A DNA stretch of 64,000 nucleotides from Chryseolinea lacunae (lineage in GTDB: Bacteria; Bacteroidota; Bacteroidia; Cytophagales; Cyclobacteriaceae): NCBI RefSeq assembly GCF_016735595.1, contig NZ_JAERRB010000011.1:1-64000 (forward strand). Reading direction: 5' to 3'. Each line of letters opens with the position of its first letter. Position 1 is the first letter of the stretch. Shown in pieces: positions 25,237 through 34,703 of this stretch. A program made the position numbers and the translations under genes. The notes below the pieces were generated by a model. That model worked only from the letters and a program-made list of their open reading frames with translations, did not search any database and was not told the DNA's origin.

Positions 25237-28203
25237 ATGTTGAAATGGCTTCTTCCGATCGTGTTGTTGTGTGGGATATTCCAGGGTGGTGTTGCGCAGA
25301 AGCGTAGCCGCCTTCAGCACATTTCGGTGGAGGAGGGGCTTTCACAAAACACCGTCAACACCATTTTTCAGGACAGCCGCGGCTATATGTGGTTTGGCAC
25401 ACAAAACGGACTGAACCGCTATGACGCCTCCAACTTTCTCGTCTTCAAACATTCGCCCGAAGATTCTACCAGCATTGCCAGCAGCGACATCTACGCCATG
25501 CACGAAGACCGTCGCGGCACACTCTGGATCGGCACCCGCGCGGGCCTCTCGAAATACAACCGCGACCTCGATCGTTTTCTGAACCTGGAAGACGATGCCC
25601 AAAACGAATTTGCCATGCGCCCCGTGTGGTGCATGGCCGGTGCAGCCACCGACGACGACCTGTGGCTGGGCGCATCGGGCGGACTCTTTCAGTTTAACAC
25701 CGTCACCCAAAAATTCAGGCACTTCAAGATCAACGACAGCTTGCAGAACGCGAACTCCATCCGCGCCATCTGCCGCGACCGCAGTGGCAAGCTTTGGGTT
25801 TGTCCCACCATTGGCAAAGTGCGCGTGTTCGACAAGGCCACGTCGTCGTTCATGGATGTGAATGCAGCCGTGGCCCACCACATGCACGACGTCACGTCCA
25901 TCATGGAAGACTCCGAAGGGTTTATCTGGATGGCGCGCGAAGATGGTTCGTTGTTAAAGTACAACCCGGGCGAAGGCACGCTGCAGGAACTGAATGCGCT
26001 CAAAGGCAAATATCCCATCCGTGTCATCACCGAAGATCACGAAGGAAGAATCTGGATCGGCACCGACAAAGGCGGCGTGTTTCTGCTGAACCAGGACAGC
26101 AATTGCTTCATTGGCCTGCCCGACAAACAGGAGAACGGAACCAACGTGGTGCTGTCTTTTTTCAACGACGCCAAGGGCGACATGTGGCTGGGCACGTATC
26201 ATGGCGGCGCCTATCTGTTTGATAAAATCGACACCACGTTCAATCACTTCAGTCCCTATCCCGAAGTGAAACACGCCAACGAAAGCAACTCGGTGCTGGC
26301 GGTGTTCACCGAAGGAAAAGAAGTGTGGCTCGGCACAGACGGCGGCGGCCTGGTGCGCCGGCGCGACGGTTTGGTAACGTACTTCCGGAACGAACCCGGC
26401 AAGAACAGTCTCGCAGGCAACACGGTGCTGAGCATCTCGAAGGACAAGGCTGGACTGTTATATCTGGGCACCTATGCCGACGGCCTTTCGGTGTTTGACC
26501 GAACCACAAACAAATTCACCACCTACAATCAAACAAACGGCCTCAACGACAACAGCGTGTGGACCGTGTTTCACGATGGCGACCATGTGTGGATCGGGAC
26601 AAACCGAGGCGGCCTCAACCTCTTTAATAAGAAAACAAAACGTTTCCGCTACTTCACCAACACGCTCAAAGACAAAAGCAGCATCAGCTCCAACACCATC
26701 CGCTGCATCTATAAAGACAGCCGAAGCAAACTTTGGGTGGGCACCGTGTCGGGGTTGAATGTGCTGAACGAAAAAGACAGCACGTTCTCGTCGTTCTTTC
26801 ATCGCGAAGGAAACACCATCAGCGATGCCAACGTGCTCTGCATCTATGAAGACTCCCGGCGCAACGTGTGGTTTGGCACACATGGTGGCGGCATCAACCG
26901 CTATAACTATCGCACCAATGAGTTTGAGCGCTGGCAGGAAAAAGATGGGCTGGCCGGAAACATCGTGTATGGCATTCTCGAAGACGGCCAGGGCAACCTG
27001 TGGGTGAGCACCGACAAAGGCATTTCGAAATTTGACATCGAACGCAAGGAGTTCAAAAACTTCGACACCAAGAGCGGCCTGGAGAGTTCGCAGTTCAACA
27101 CGGGTGCCTACTTCAAGCAGAGCGACGGCAGAATGTATTTCGGCAACATCGAAGGCGTCACATTCTTCTATCCGCACAACATCCGCCAAAATGCATTTGT
27201 GCCTCCCATTGTGTTCACAGATTTTTACCTGTTCAACAAACCCGTGAGCGTTGGCGAAAACTCGCCACTAACTGCTGCCATCGACGAGACGCATGAGATT
27301 GTGCTTGACCATTCGCAGTCGGTGTTCAGCATCCGGTTTGCCGCGCTCAACTTCACCCACGCCGACAAAAACCAGTTTGAATATCAGCTCGAACCCTTTG
27401 ACAAGGAATGGATACGCACCAACAACACGCACACAGCAACCTACACCAACCTGGATCCGGGCACCTACACCTTTAAAGTGAAAGGCTCCAACAACGACGG
27501 CGTGTGGAACGAAACCTTCCGCACACTAACCATTGTGATACGGCCGCCCTACTGGAGCACGTGGTGGTTCCGCATGCTGGTGGTGGGCATGCTGGCCATG
27601 GCGTTGTATGTGGCCTACCGTCGCAAAATTAGCCAGATCAAAAAGCAGAAGGAACTGCTGGCATCGCTCGTGGCTGTGCGCACCGCCGAGATCGAAGAGA
27701 AAAACAATCTGCTCCTGGAAACCGAAAAGCAAAACGCGCAGCTCATGAACCAGAAGCTGAACGACGAACTCTCGTCGCGCAGCAAGGAACTGACCAACTA
27801 CACCCTGCTCATCATTCAGAAAAACCGCCTGCTCGACGAGCTCAAAGGCAAGCTGAAAGAATTTATACGCCACCCCGGTTCATCCAACCTGCGCGACTTC
27901 CGCCAGCTGGTGCAAATGATCAGCCTCAACTTCAGTTCCGAAAAAGAGTGGCGCGACTTCGACGAGAACTTCAACCGCCTGCACGAAGGCTTCAGCGACA
28001 AACTACGCACCCGCTTCCCCGACCTCACCGGCAACGACATTAAACTCTGCACCCTCTACCGCATCGGCATCCCCACCCGCGACATCGCCGAAGCCATGGG
28101 CATCTCCCAAACCAGCGTGAAAATGGCCCGCTACCGCCTGCGCAAAAAACTACAGCTTTTGCCGGACGAGGATATTCAGGTGTTTCTTCAAAATATCGAG
28201 TAA
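25237..28203 (+). CDS. Propeller sensor with LuxR-like helix-turn-helix
   Basis: A 988-residue membrane-spanning regulator without kinase domains. The ATG at 25237 gives a signal peptide (MLKWLLPIVLLCGIFQG). Residues about 25-680 carry repeated regulator-propeller motifs (YMWFGTQNGLNRYD, TLWIGTRAGLSKYN, NVWFGTHGGGINRYN). Next are a Y_Y_Y domain (LDPGTYTFKVKGSNNDGVWN), a membrane helix near 771-793, and a coiled coil. The C-terminal HTH has DIKLCTLYRIGIPTRDIAEA and GISQTSVKMARYRLRKKL, a LuxR/GerE-like pattern. Proteins of this design couple an outside signal directly to transcription. A TATATTTA -7-like element lies at 25199-25206. It may control the susC locus starting 1.6 kb downstream on the same strand, but a toxin-antitoxin pair lies between them. 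Confidence 0.88.
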   Translation: MLKWLLPIVLLCGIFQGGVAQKRSRLQHISVEEGLSQNTVNTIFQDSRGYMWFGTQNGLNRYDASNFLVFKHSPEDSTSIASSDIYAMHEDRRGTLWIGTRAGLSKYNRDLDRFLNLEDDAQNEFAMRPVWCMAGAATDDDLWLGASGGLFQFNTVTQKFRHFKINDSLQNANSIRAICRDRSGKLWVCPTIGKVRVFDKATSSFMDVNAAVAHHMHDVTSIMEDSEGFIWMAREDGSLLKYNPGEGTLQELNALKGKYPIRVITEDHEGRIWIGTDKGGVFLLNQDSNCFIGLPDKQENGTNVVLSFFNDAKGDMWLGTYHGGAYLFDKIDTTFNHFSPYPEVKHANESNSVLAVFTEGKEVWLGTDGGGLVRRRDGLVTYFRNEPGKNSLAGNTVLSISKDKAGLLYLGTYADGLSVFDRTTNKFTTYNQTNGLNDNSVWTVFHDGDHVWIGTNRGGLNLFNKKTKRFRYFTNTLKDKSSISSNTIRCIYKDSRSKLWVGTVSGLNVLNEKDSTFSSFFHREGNTISDANVLCIYEDSRRNVWFGTHGGGINRYNYRTNEFERWQEKDGLAGNIVYGILEDGQGNLWVSTDKGISKFDIERKEFKNFDTKSGLESSQFNTGAYFKQSDGRMYFGNIEGVTFFYPHNIRQNAFVPPIVFTDFYLFNKPVSVGENSPLTAAIDETHEIVLDHSQSVFSIRFAALNFTHADKNQFEYQLEPFDKEWIRTNNTHTATYTNLDPGTYTFKVKGSNNDGVWNETFRTLTIVIRPPYWSTWWFRMLVVGMLAMALYVAYRRKISQIKKQKELLASLVAVRTAEIEEKNNLLLETEKQNAQLMNQKLNDELSSRSKELTNYTLLIIQKNRLLDELKGKLKEFIRHPGSSNLRDFRQLVQMISLNFSSEKEWRDFDENFNRLHEGFSDKLRTRFPDLTGNDIKLCTLYRIGIPTRDIAEAMGISQTSVKMARYRLRKKLQLLPDEDIQVFLQNIE

Positions 28204-28364
28204 GAGATATTGAATAGCAATGACGGGAGATGCCTTGTGTTCAACGTAGCGGTGAGGTAGGCCGCTGAACAGATATCATGAAGGATAATAAAGTAAGGAT
28301 GAAACACTCTGATAGAAGGAAGATATTTTACCTGAAATTTGATTCGCGCGATATCTTAGATTCC

Positions 28365-28694
28365 CTAATCAGCTTTCGAAGTATTTGATCCGTCCGCCTT
28401 TTGAATTACACCCGATCGTCTTAATAATTCAATGTATCCTTCTTTTGTTAGAGGACAATCGAAGAAATTCTCTGCGTCGTGGCTGTTGGTGAAGTAGAGT
28501 TGTGTTTTGATGCGAGCCATTAAGTTTTTATCGTATTCAATGGCTCCGTGACTGAGGTATATGAAAACTTGTGATTTCTTCCCCTCAACTTTCAGGTGGA
28601 AATATTCGTGGTGGCTTTTTTGTTTGCCCGAAATCTTCTCGAAGCCCTTCTTTAAGAGTGCTTTTTCGATGTCTCTTGTTTTCCTAGGTTTCAT
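28365..28694 (-). CDS. HicA-like toxin (YcfA family)
   Basis: A 109-residue protein. Residues 1-60 match the HicA double-stranded-RNA-binding-like fold: RDIEKALLKKGFEKISGKQK, then SHHEYFHL with the His expected at the HicA active site, then a strand region SQVFIYLSHG. Proven HicA toxins are mRNA interferases of about 60-80 residues. This one has a 45-residue extension (TNSHDAENFFDCPLTKEGYIELLRRSG), as seen in a longer group usually annotated only as hypothetical. It overlaps the upstream HicB-like gene by 11 bp, which supports a toxin-antitoxin operon with the antitoxin first. Toxicity is inferred, not shown. Confidence 0.65.
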   Translation of the reverse strand: MKPRKTRDIEKALLKKGFEKISGKQKSHHEYFHLKVEGKKSQVFIYLSHGAIEYDKNLMARIKTQLYFTNSHDAENFFDCPLTKEGYIELLRRSGVIQKADGSNTSKAD

Positions 28695-29019
28695 TTTGGT
28701 TAACGGATTTGATAATATTTTGTAATGCCTGCTTCACGGCGATGGCTTCCGTAGTAAGATTTTTATCATCTTCCAGATAGATCGATTCGATGAAGGAGAT
28801 AAAGGTGAAACTAAATGCTTCCTCTGCTTCTTTTCGATCTTGTCCCCATGCAGTGATGTTAAAGGGAGGATAGGATATAATGAAGTGGCCCGTTTCTTCG
28901 TCGTATGACACAGGTGCAGAAATAGTATTATTAAACACAATTCTTTTGTCTTCGAAGTGTAAAGTGTTGACTTGATACGGATATATTGGCTTCACAGGTT
29001 CTTCAAATATACGATGCAT
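28684..29019 (-). CDS. HicB-like antitoxin
   Basis: A 111-residue protein preceding and overlapping the HicA-like gene. It contains a HicB-type partial RNase H-like core: strands ISAPVSYDEETGHFIISYPPF and NITAWGQDRKEAEEAFSFTF, the usual pattern in which two strands are followed by a helix starting with a D/N-R/P-x-E-A-x-x motif. No DNA-binding domain (Arc or Xre) is evident at the C-terminus (AIAVKQALQNIIKSVNQNET), so autoregulation by this protein is uncertain. The start gives a sensible N-terminus and no better ATG is seen. Confidence 0.65.
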   Translation of the reverse strand: MHRIFEEPVKPIYPYQVNTLHFEDKRIVFNNTISAPVSYDEETGHFIISYPPFNITAWGQDRKEAEEAFSFTFISFIESIYLEDDKNLTTEAIAVKQALQNIIKSVNQNET

Positions 29020-29857
29020 CTGATCTTAATTTTCTGGAAGAAACGGCTGAGTTTATTTTAGTTCGCCTTTTAAATAAGGGCTTTCGTGTTCAAAAAGCAA
29101 ACGCTCAGGCGTGGTGGCCCGAATCAAGAGAAAACGACGTGACCGTTCTTTCGACGAATACCATAGATTCGCTAGCGATATGTTCATATTTGCTACCGAA
29201 CCGTTAGCCAGTGAGTCAAATAATTCGAGTTAGAATTATTTTTTTAATGCCATGAGTTGCAGCATTAAAAAGCAGATTTCAAGTCTGCATTCCCTGGAGC
29301 CATTTAACGAACCTATCGATTTAAAGAGAATGAGACATTGCGCGACAATTGCTCGGTATCGAAAATGCAGGTTTATACAACCGTCAAGATCCACGAAGCT
29401 TTGGAGTATTGAAATGTTAGAATTGACTCTTTTGCTTTTCTGAATCGGAAATATGTATCCTACAAATCCATCACCCCAAATCCTTGCGGGAACTAAAGTT
29501 AACGGCCTCCAAAGGGGTAAAACCACTTCACGTGCCGATTCGGCGTTGTTCGTTTTGGACATCGTGGGTGCTGTTCATGATAGAGGATATGGCATAAGAA
29601 CCCACCCACAGCCCTTGAAATCGGTTGCATCTCTCATCTCCTCCAATTCGCCCGTCCAGCCAAACCCATACACTCCCCTGTAGCCCACTAAATCCGCGTA
29701 GTCGTCTCAAAATCCACATTTATCTCATCATTGTAGCCCCAAAAATGGGCTTGGTAGGTTTTATTGTAGCCCCATAAAGTTTCGGGTTTTGGGTTGTTAA
29801 GGGAATATTGTATCGCCAATACGCCCTATTCGTAAATTTTTATTAACCCTAACCTAC
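29020..29857. other. Long intergenic region without a supported gene
   Basis: Several short frames exist here (28986-29207, 29236-29562, 29453-29683), but they overlap on opposite strands, lack domains and have composition unlike real genes nearby. The direct repeat TTGTAGCCCCA occurs near 29731 and 29765. The region may contain decayed genes plus the promoter of the susC at 29858. No tRNA was recognised. Confidence 0.4.
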
Positions 29858-32800
29858 ATGAAGAACAACTTTACAAAAATCGGGATGACAGCCCTGTTGC
29901 TGCTGTTCGTGTTGTGCTGGAGCCGACAGGTTCATGCGCAATCCGTCGTTCTTTCCGGGGTGGTCACGTCTGCAGAAGACAAGACGCCATTGCCGGGAGT
30001 TTCCATCGTCATCAAGGGCACGTCGTCGGGCACGGTCACCAACTCGGCCGGCAACTACACGCTGGAAGTGCGGCGTGGAAGCACCCTCGTCTTTTCCTTT
30101 CTTGGAACCAAGACACAGGAGGTCACCGTAGACACACAAACCCAAATCGACATCGCCCTGATCACCGACATTACCAACCTCGATGAAGTGGTGGTGACGG
30201 CCCTGGGCATTAAGCGTGAGAAAAAAGCGATTGGCTATTCCGTGTCCGAACTGTCGGGCTCGCAATTGTCTACCGCTGTGGAAGTGAACGCCGTCAACTC
30301 CCTTTCGGGAAAAGTGGCCGGTGTCGACATCTCCACCAACACGGCTGGCCCCACGGGCTCCACCCGCGTGGTGATTCGCGGCGCCACACGCCTCGACACC
30401 AAAAACCAACCGCTCTATGTTATTGACGGTGTGCCCATGGACAACTCCGATATGGGTTCCGACGCCACCAACTGGGGCGGCTATGATCTGGGCAACGGCA
30501 TTTCGAACCTGAACCCGAAAGACATCGAAACCATTTCGGTGTTGAAGGGCGCGTCTGCTTCGGCGCTCTATGGATCGCGTGCATCGAACGGTGTCATCCT
30601 CATCACCACCAAATCGGGCAAAGCACAGAAGGGCCTGGGTGTGGAGTTCACCAGCAACTTCACGGTAGAGAAAGTGCTGTCGAAGTTCGACGACTATCAA
30701 ACCGAATATGGCATGGGCCGCAACGGCGAATTGCCTTTGGAAAACAATGCACAGAGCACGCAGGTGGCGTGGGGCGCAAAGCTTGACCCCACTCAAAACG
30801 TGAGCATCTATAACGGACAACAAAAACCTTACGGTGTTGTAGACAACAACATACTGAGTTTCTTCCGCACGGGCACCACGGCTACGAACACGGTGTCGGT
30901 TTCGGGTGGCACAGACAAAGCAAAAATTCTGGTGTCGGCATCCGACATGCGCAACCGCGACATTGTGCCCAGCACAGGATTGAACCGGAACACGTTTCTG
31001 GTGAACACGTCGGTTACACTCGGCGAAAAACTCACGCTCTCCGGCAAAGCCAACTATGTGGTAGAGAAAGTGAAGAACCGTCCGGCGCTTTCCGACAATC
31101 CCAACAACGTGGGGCTTGCCTTGCTGGGCATCGCGCCCAACTTCGATCAGCATTGGCTGGGCGAAAACTACAAAGACGATCAGGGACGCTATGAAGACTG
31201 GAACGGTGGCAACATCTACCGCATCAATCCCTATTGGACCATTAATGAATTGCAAAACGAGTCGTCCAAAAACCGTTTGATGGGCTACCTGCAATTGAAC
31301 TACAAGTTCACCGACTGGCTCAGCCTGCAAGCCCGCGCGGGCACAGACAACACACGCTTTCGCTACACCAACTATTCGCCCAAGGGAACACCCACGGTTG
31401 AGTTAGGTCAGATTGAGGAACAATCAACCGATGTGACGGAGAACAACTACGAAGCCATGCTGCGATTCGATAAGAAATTTTCGGAAGACATCACGTTGGG
31501 CGCGTTCGTGGGTGGCAACATCATGAGTTACAAACGCGAGAACTTCGGCTTGCTGGGGCAGGACATTATCCTGGAAGACATTCATCCGATCAACAACTTC
31601 AAGACCATACGTCCTTCGTATGCCTATTTCCAGAAGCAGGTAAACTCTGTGTTTGGTTCGGCGCAAATCGGTTATAAGGAAACGTATTTCCTCGATGCCA
31701 CCTTCCGCAACGACTGGGCATCGACGTTGCCGGATGCAAACCGTTCCTATTTTTATCCTGCCGTTTCGGGAAGCTTTGTGTTCTCGAACGTGCTGCCCGA
31801 CAGCAAAGCATTGTCGTTTGGCAAAGTGCGCGCTTCGGTGGCACAAGTGGGTGGCGACACCGATCCTTATCGCCTCACGATGACCTATGGTCTTCAGGAC
31901 TTCACACACCTTGGCAAACCACTGGGTCAGATTTCGAACACACAAATTCCCAACGCCAAGCTGAAGCCCACCGAAACCCTTTCGTGGGAAGTGGGCACCG
32001 ACCTGCAATTCTACGAAGGAAGAATCCGGTTAGACCTTGCTTACTACAGCGCAAAGACGGTGAACCAGATTCTCGGTCTCAAGATTCCCCGCACCGGTGG
32101 CTATGAAGCCGCCGTGATCAACGCGGGCGAAATCACCAACAAAGGTTTCGAGATTGCTTTGTCGGGCACACCCGTGTCAACCGCGAGCGGCTTCAAGTGG
32201 GATGTGGGCGTGAACTTCACACGCAACGTCAACAAAGTGGTGTCGCTGCACGAACAGATCAAATCGGTTGAACTGTCGGCGGCCCGCTGGGCAGGTGCTG
32301 TTATTCAGGCGCGCGAAGGTGCTGCTTATGGTGTGATTGTGGGCAAGAAGCTGAAACGCGATCCCAACGGAAACATCATCCACACGGCCGCAGGTTTGCC
32401 GGTGGCTACAGACGAGTCTGATCAGACCATACTGGGCAATGGTGTTTACAAATGGATGTCGGGTATCAGCAACACCTTCACCTACAAAAACATGACGCTG
32501 AGTGCACTGGTGGATGTGAAGGTTGGCGCCGACATCTATTCCATGAGCAACGCGTTGGCCTATCAAAACGGAACGGCTACTGAAACGCTCGAAGGTCGTG
32601 CCGCATGGTATGCATCCGAAGAAGCACGTCAGGCCGCCGGTGTTGCCGAAGGCGCATGGACACCTACGGGCGGTTACATTGGCAAAGGTGTGGTGAACAC
32701 CGGCACCAGCGACAACCCGGTGTACACGCCCAACACAACACCCGTAAATCCTCAGGACTACTGGCAGAATTTTCTGCAGAACTCTCCCGAGACATTCATC

Positions 32801-33049
32801 TACGACGCCACCTATGCAAAACTGCGCGAAGTTGTTTTCTCCTACAATTTCCCGTCGCGCATTCTGGGCAAGTCGCCTTTCCAAAACATCTCGCTGTCGT
32901 TTGTGGCGCGTAACCTGTTCATCCTCTATAGCAACATTCCGAACATCGATCCGGAGTCGGGCTATAACAACGGCAACGGACAAGGTTTTGAATATGGATC
33001 ATTGCCTTCGCGCAGAAGCTATGGTTTGAGCCTGAACGCTAAATTTTAA
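29858..33049 (+). CDS. SusC/RagA-family TonB-linked outer-membrane transporter (GH18 locus)
   Basis: A 1063-residue transporter. MKNNFTKIGMTALLLLFVLC starts a signal peptide ending at VHAQS. A carboxypeptidase-regulatory-like domain follows (LSGVVTSAEDKTPLPGVSIV, GNYTLEV), then a TonB-box-like region (NLDEVVVTALGIKREKKAIG), the plug (VAGVDISTNTAGPTGSTRVV, DIETISVLKGASASALYGSR) and a barrel ending in RSYGLSLNAKF. The sequence TALGIKREKKAIGYS is typical of the SusC group that pairs with SusD-like_2 proteins, and exactly such a gene follows 8-20 bp downstream. The GH18 genes at the end of the operon suggest import of chito-oligosaccharides or GlcNAc-containing glycans. Confidence 0.95.
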   Translation: MKNNFTKIGMTALLLLFVLCWSRQVHAQSVVLSGVVTSAEDKTPLPGVSIVIKGTSSGTVTNSAGNYTLEVRRGSTLVFSFLGTKTQEVTVDTQTQIDIALITDITNLDEVVVTALGIKREKKAIGYSVSELSGSQLSTAVEVNAVNSLSGKVAGVDISTNTAGPTGSTRVVIRGATRLDTKNQPLYVIDGVPMDNSDMGSDATNWGGYDLGNGISNLNPKDIETISVLKGASASALYGSRASNGVILITTKSGKAQKGLGVEFTSNFTVEKVLSKFDDYQTEYGMGRNGELPLENNAQSTQVAWGAKLDPTQNVSIYNGQQKPYGVVDNNILSFFRTGTTATNTVSVSGGTDKAKILVSASDMRNRDIVPSTGLNRNTFLVNTSVTLGEKLTLSGKANYVVEKVKNRPALSDNPNNVGLALLGIAPNFDQHWLGENYKDDQGRYEDWNGGNIYRINPYWTINELQNESSKNRLMGYLQLNYKFTDWLSLQARAGTDNTRFRYTNYSPKGTPTVELGQIEEQSTDVTENNYEAMLRFDKKFSEDITLGAFVGGNIMSYKRENFGLLGQDIILEDIHPINNFKTIRPSYAYFQKQVNSVFGSAQIGYKETYFLDATFRNDWASTLPDANRSYFYPAVSGSFVFSNVLPDSKALSFGKVRASVAQVGGDTDPYRLTMTYGLQDFTHLGKPLGQISNTQIPNAKLKPTETLSWEVGTDLQFYEGRIRLDLAYYSAKTVNQILGLKIPRTGGYEAAVINAGEITNKGFEIALSGTPVSTASGFKWDVGVNFTRNVNKVVSLHEQIKSVELSAARWAGAVIQAREGAAYGVIVGKKLKRDPNGNIIHTAAGLPVATDESDQTILGNGVYKWMSGISNTFTYKNMTLSALVDVKVGADIYSMSNALAYQNGTATETLEGRAAWYASEEARQAAGVAEGAWTPTGGYIGKGVVNTGTSDNPVYTPNTTPVNPQDYWQNFLQNSPETFIYDATYAKLREVVFSYNFPSRILGKSPFQNISLSFVARNLFILYSNIPNIDPESGYNNGNGQGFEYGSLPSRRSYGLSLNAKF

Positions 33050-33068
33050 CAACACCATGCAACGAACT

Positions 33069-34682
33069 ATGAAAACAAATCGATATACAAAATGGATCGC
33101 GGTGGCCCTCACCGTTGTGTTGCTGATGCGGTGCGAGAGCTTTGATGAAATGAATCAGAACCCCACCACATCAACCAACATGGACCCCAACATCATGCTG
33201 TCTACCATACAGCTGCAGTTGTCGGGTTCGCAATTTGAAGCGCTACGCAACGGCTTCATCTATTCCGGTCACTGGATGCAACAATGGACGGGTGAATACT
33301 CGTCTACCGAATATGGCGGAAAGTGTATACGCAACGAAGCCTACATGAGCGCGTTGTGGGTAACACAATATTCCCGCGAAATCAAGAACATCGTCGACAT
33401 GGTGGAAAGCACCCGGGGCGACGCGGCCAGAGTGAACATCAACTCGGTGTCGCGCATCATGAAGGTGTACATCTTCTCGCGGCTCACCGATTTGTATGGC
33501 GACATTCCCTACTTCAATGCAGCCAAGGGATATTACACCGGAACCTACGCGCCGGAATACGACAGCCAGGAAGCGATCTACAACGATTTTTTCAAAGAGC
33601 TTGACGAAGCCACCAAAGCCATCGACGCCACCAAAGACAAAGTGACGAGCGACTACTATTTTGAAGGCGACCTTGCCAAGTGGAAGAAATTCGGAAACTC
33701 CCTGCGTCTGCGTCTGGCCCTGCGCCTCACCAAAAGAGACGAAGGCAAAGCCAAGACCGAAGCCGAAGCCGCCATTGCCGGTGGCGTGATGACCAGCACG
33801 GCCGACATGGCCACCATGAAACACACCAAGGTGTCGTGGAATGGCGGCACGTTTGGAGGCAACGCCGTTTCGTATGTGTTCATGAACCAGGCGCTTGATG
33901 CCGAGAAGAGTTTGTTCCGCATCTGCACAACGTTTGTCGATCACCTGGTGAGCACCGGCGACCCGCGCCTGCGCTTGCTGGCTGGCAGCTATCTGGAAGG
34001 CGCCAAGCGTCCCAACGACATCACCGACCAGGTGCTGGCCAAAGTGGGAAGTTATCACGCCATGGCTTTGCCCCCCAGCTATTTCACCTACGAAGCCAAC
34101 CAGCTTGGCGGCGCTGTGGAAGTGACGGTGGCTGGCGCGCCCGTGCAAGTGACGCGCGAATACCAGAGCCTCCAGCCCTCGCGTTGGATTTCTGAAATTG
34201 AAGCACCCTACATCATGATGAGCTATGCCGAAGTGGAACTGTGGCTGGCCGAAGCGGCCTTCCGCACCTGGAACACCGGCGCAACCGCAGCACAACACTA
34301 TGCCAATGCCCTCGAAGCCGGTGTGAAAGAAATGACCGTGTATGGCGCACCCGAAGTAGCACAAAACGTGATCAGCGATTTTGTGGCAGACAACGCACTC
34401 ACAGCAGGGCAGGAGCTGAAACAAATCAACACGGCGTTGTGGGTTGAGTTTGCCCTGAACGGACAGGAAGCTTATGCCAACTGGAGAAGGTCGGGCTTTC
34501 CCGCGCTGGTCTATCCAAACCGCGACCCGGGTGTGAACGAATCGAATGGACAGATTCCCAGAAGAATGCAATATCCGCAGGAGGAATTTGACTACAACAC
34601 GGCAAACGTGCGCGCCGCCGTGGCACTGCTGCCCGCAGGCAAAGACGATTGGACAAGTCCGGTTTGGTGGGATAAACAATAA
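33069..34682 (+). CDS. SusD-like_2 family lipoprotein (GH18 locus)
   Basis: About 537 residues from the ATG at 33069 (MKTNRYTKWIAVALTVVLLM); an in-frame ATG at 33057 adds only four residues. The signal peptide ends in a lipobox-like VVLLMRC followed by ESFDEMNQNP, the conserved mature start of this family. Other markers are IYSGHWMQQWTGEYSS, SRIMKVYIFSRLTDLYGDIPY, WKKFGNSLRLRLALRL and IMMSYAEVELWLAEAAFR. It belongs to the SusD-like_2 branch, distinct from the RagB-type SusD at 19378. It binds glycan at the cell surface with the SusC before it. Confidence 0.93.
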   Translation: MKTNRYTKWIAVALTVVLLMRCESFDEMNQNPTTSTNMDPNIMLSTIQLQLSGSQFEALRNGFIYSGHWMQQWTGEYSSTEYGGKCIRNEAYMSALWVTQYSREIKNIVDMVESTRGDAARVNINSVSRIMKVYIFSRLTDLYGDIPYFNAAKGYYTGTYAPEYDSQEAIYNDFFKELDEATKAIDATKDKVTSDYYFEGDLAKWKKFGNSLRLRLALRLTKRDEGKAKTEAEAAIAGGVMTSTADMATMKHTKVSWNGGTFGGNAVSYVFMNQALDAEKSLFRICTTFVDHLVSTGDPRLRLLAGSYLEGAKRPNDITDQVLAKVGSYHAMALPPSYFTYEANQLGGAVEVTVAGAPVQVTREYQSLQPSRWISEIEAPYIMMSYAEVELWLAEAAFRTWNTGATAAQHYANALEAGVKEMTVYGAPEVAQNVISDFVADNALTAGQELKQINTALWVEFALNGQEAYANWRRSGFPALVYPNRDPGVNESNGQIPRRMQYPQEEFDYNTANVRAAVALLPAGKDDWTSPVWWDKQ

Positions 34683-34703
34683 TCACAGTAAAGAAATCAG
34701 ATT

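Noticed and set aside
28986-29207. 73-codon plus-strand frame overlapping the HicB-like start
   Set aside because: It overlaps a supported gene on the other strand, and no conserved domain is visible.
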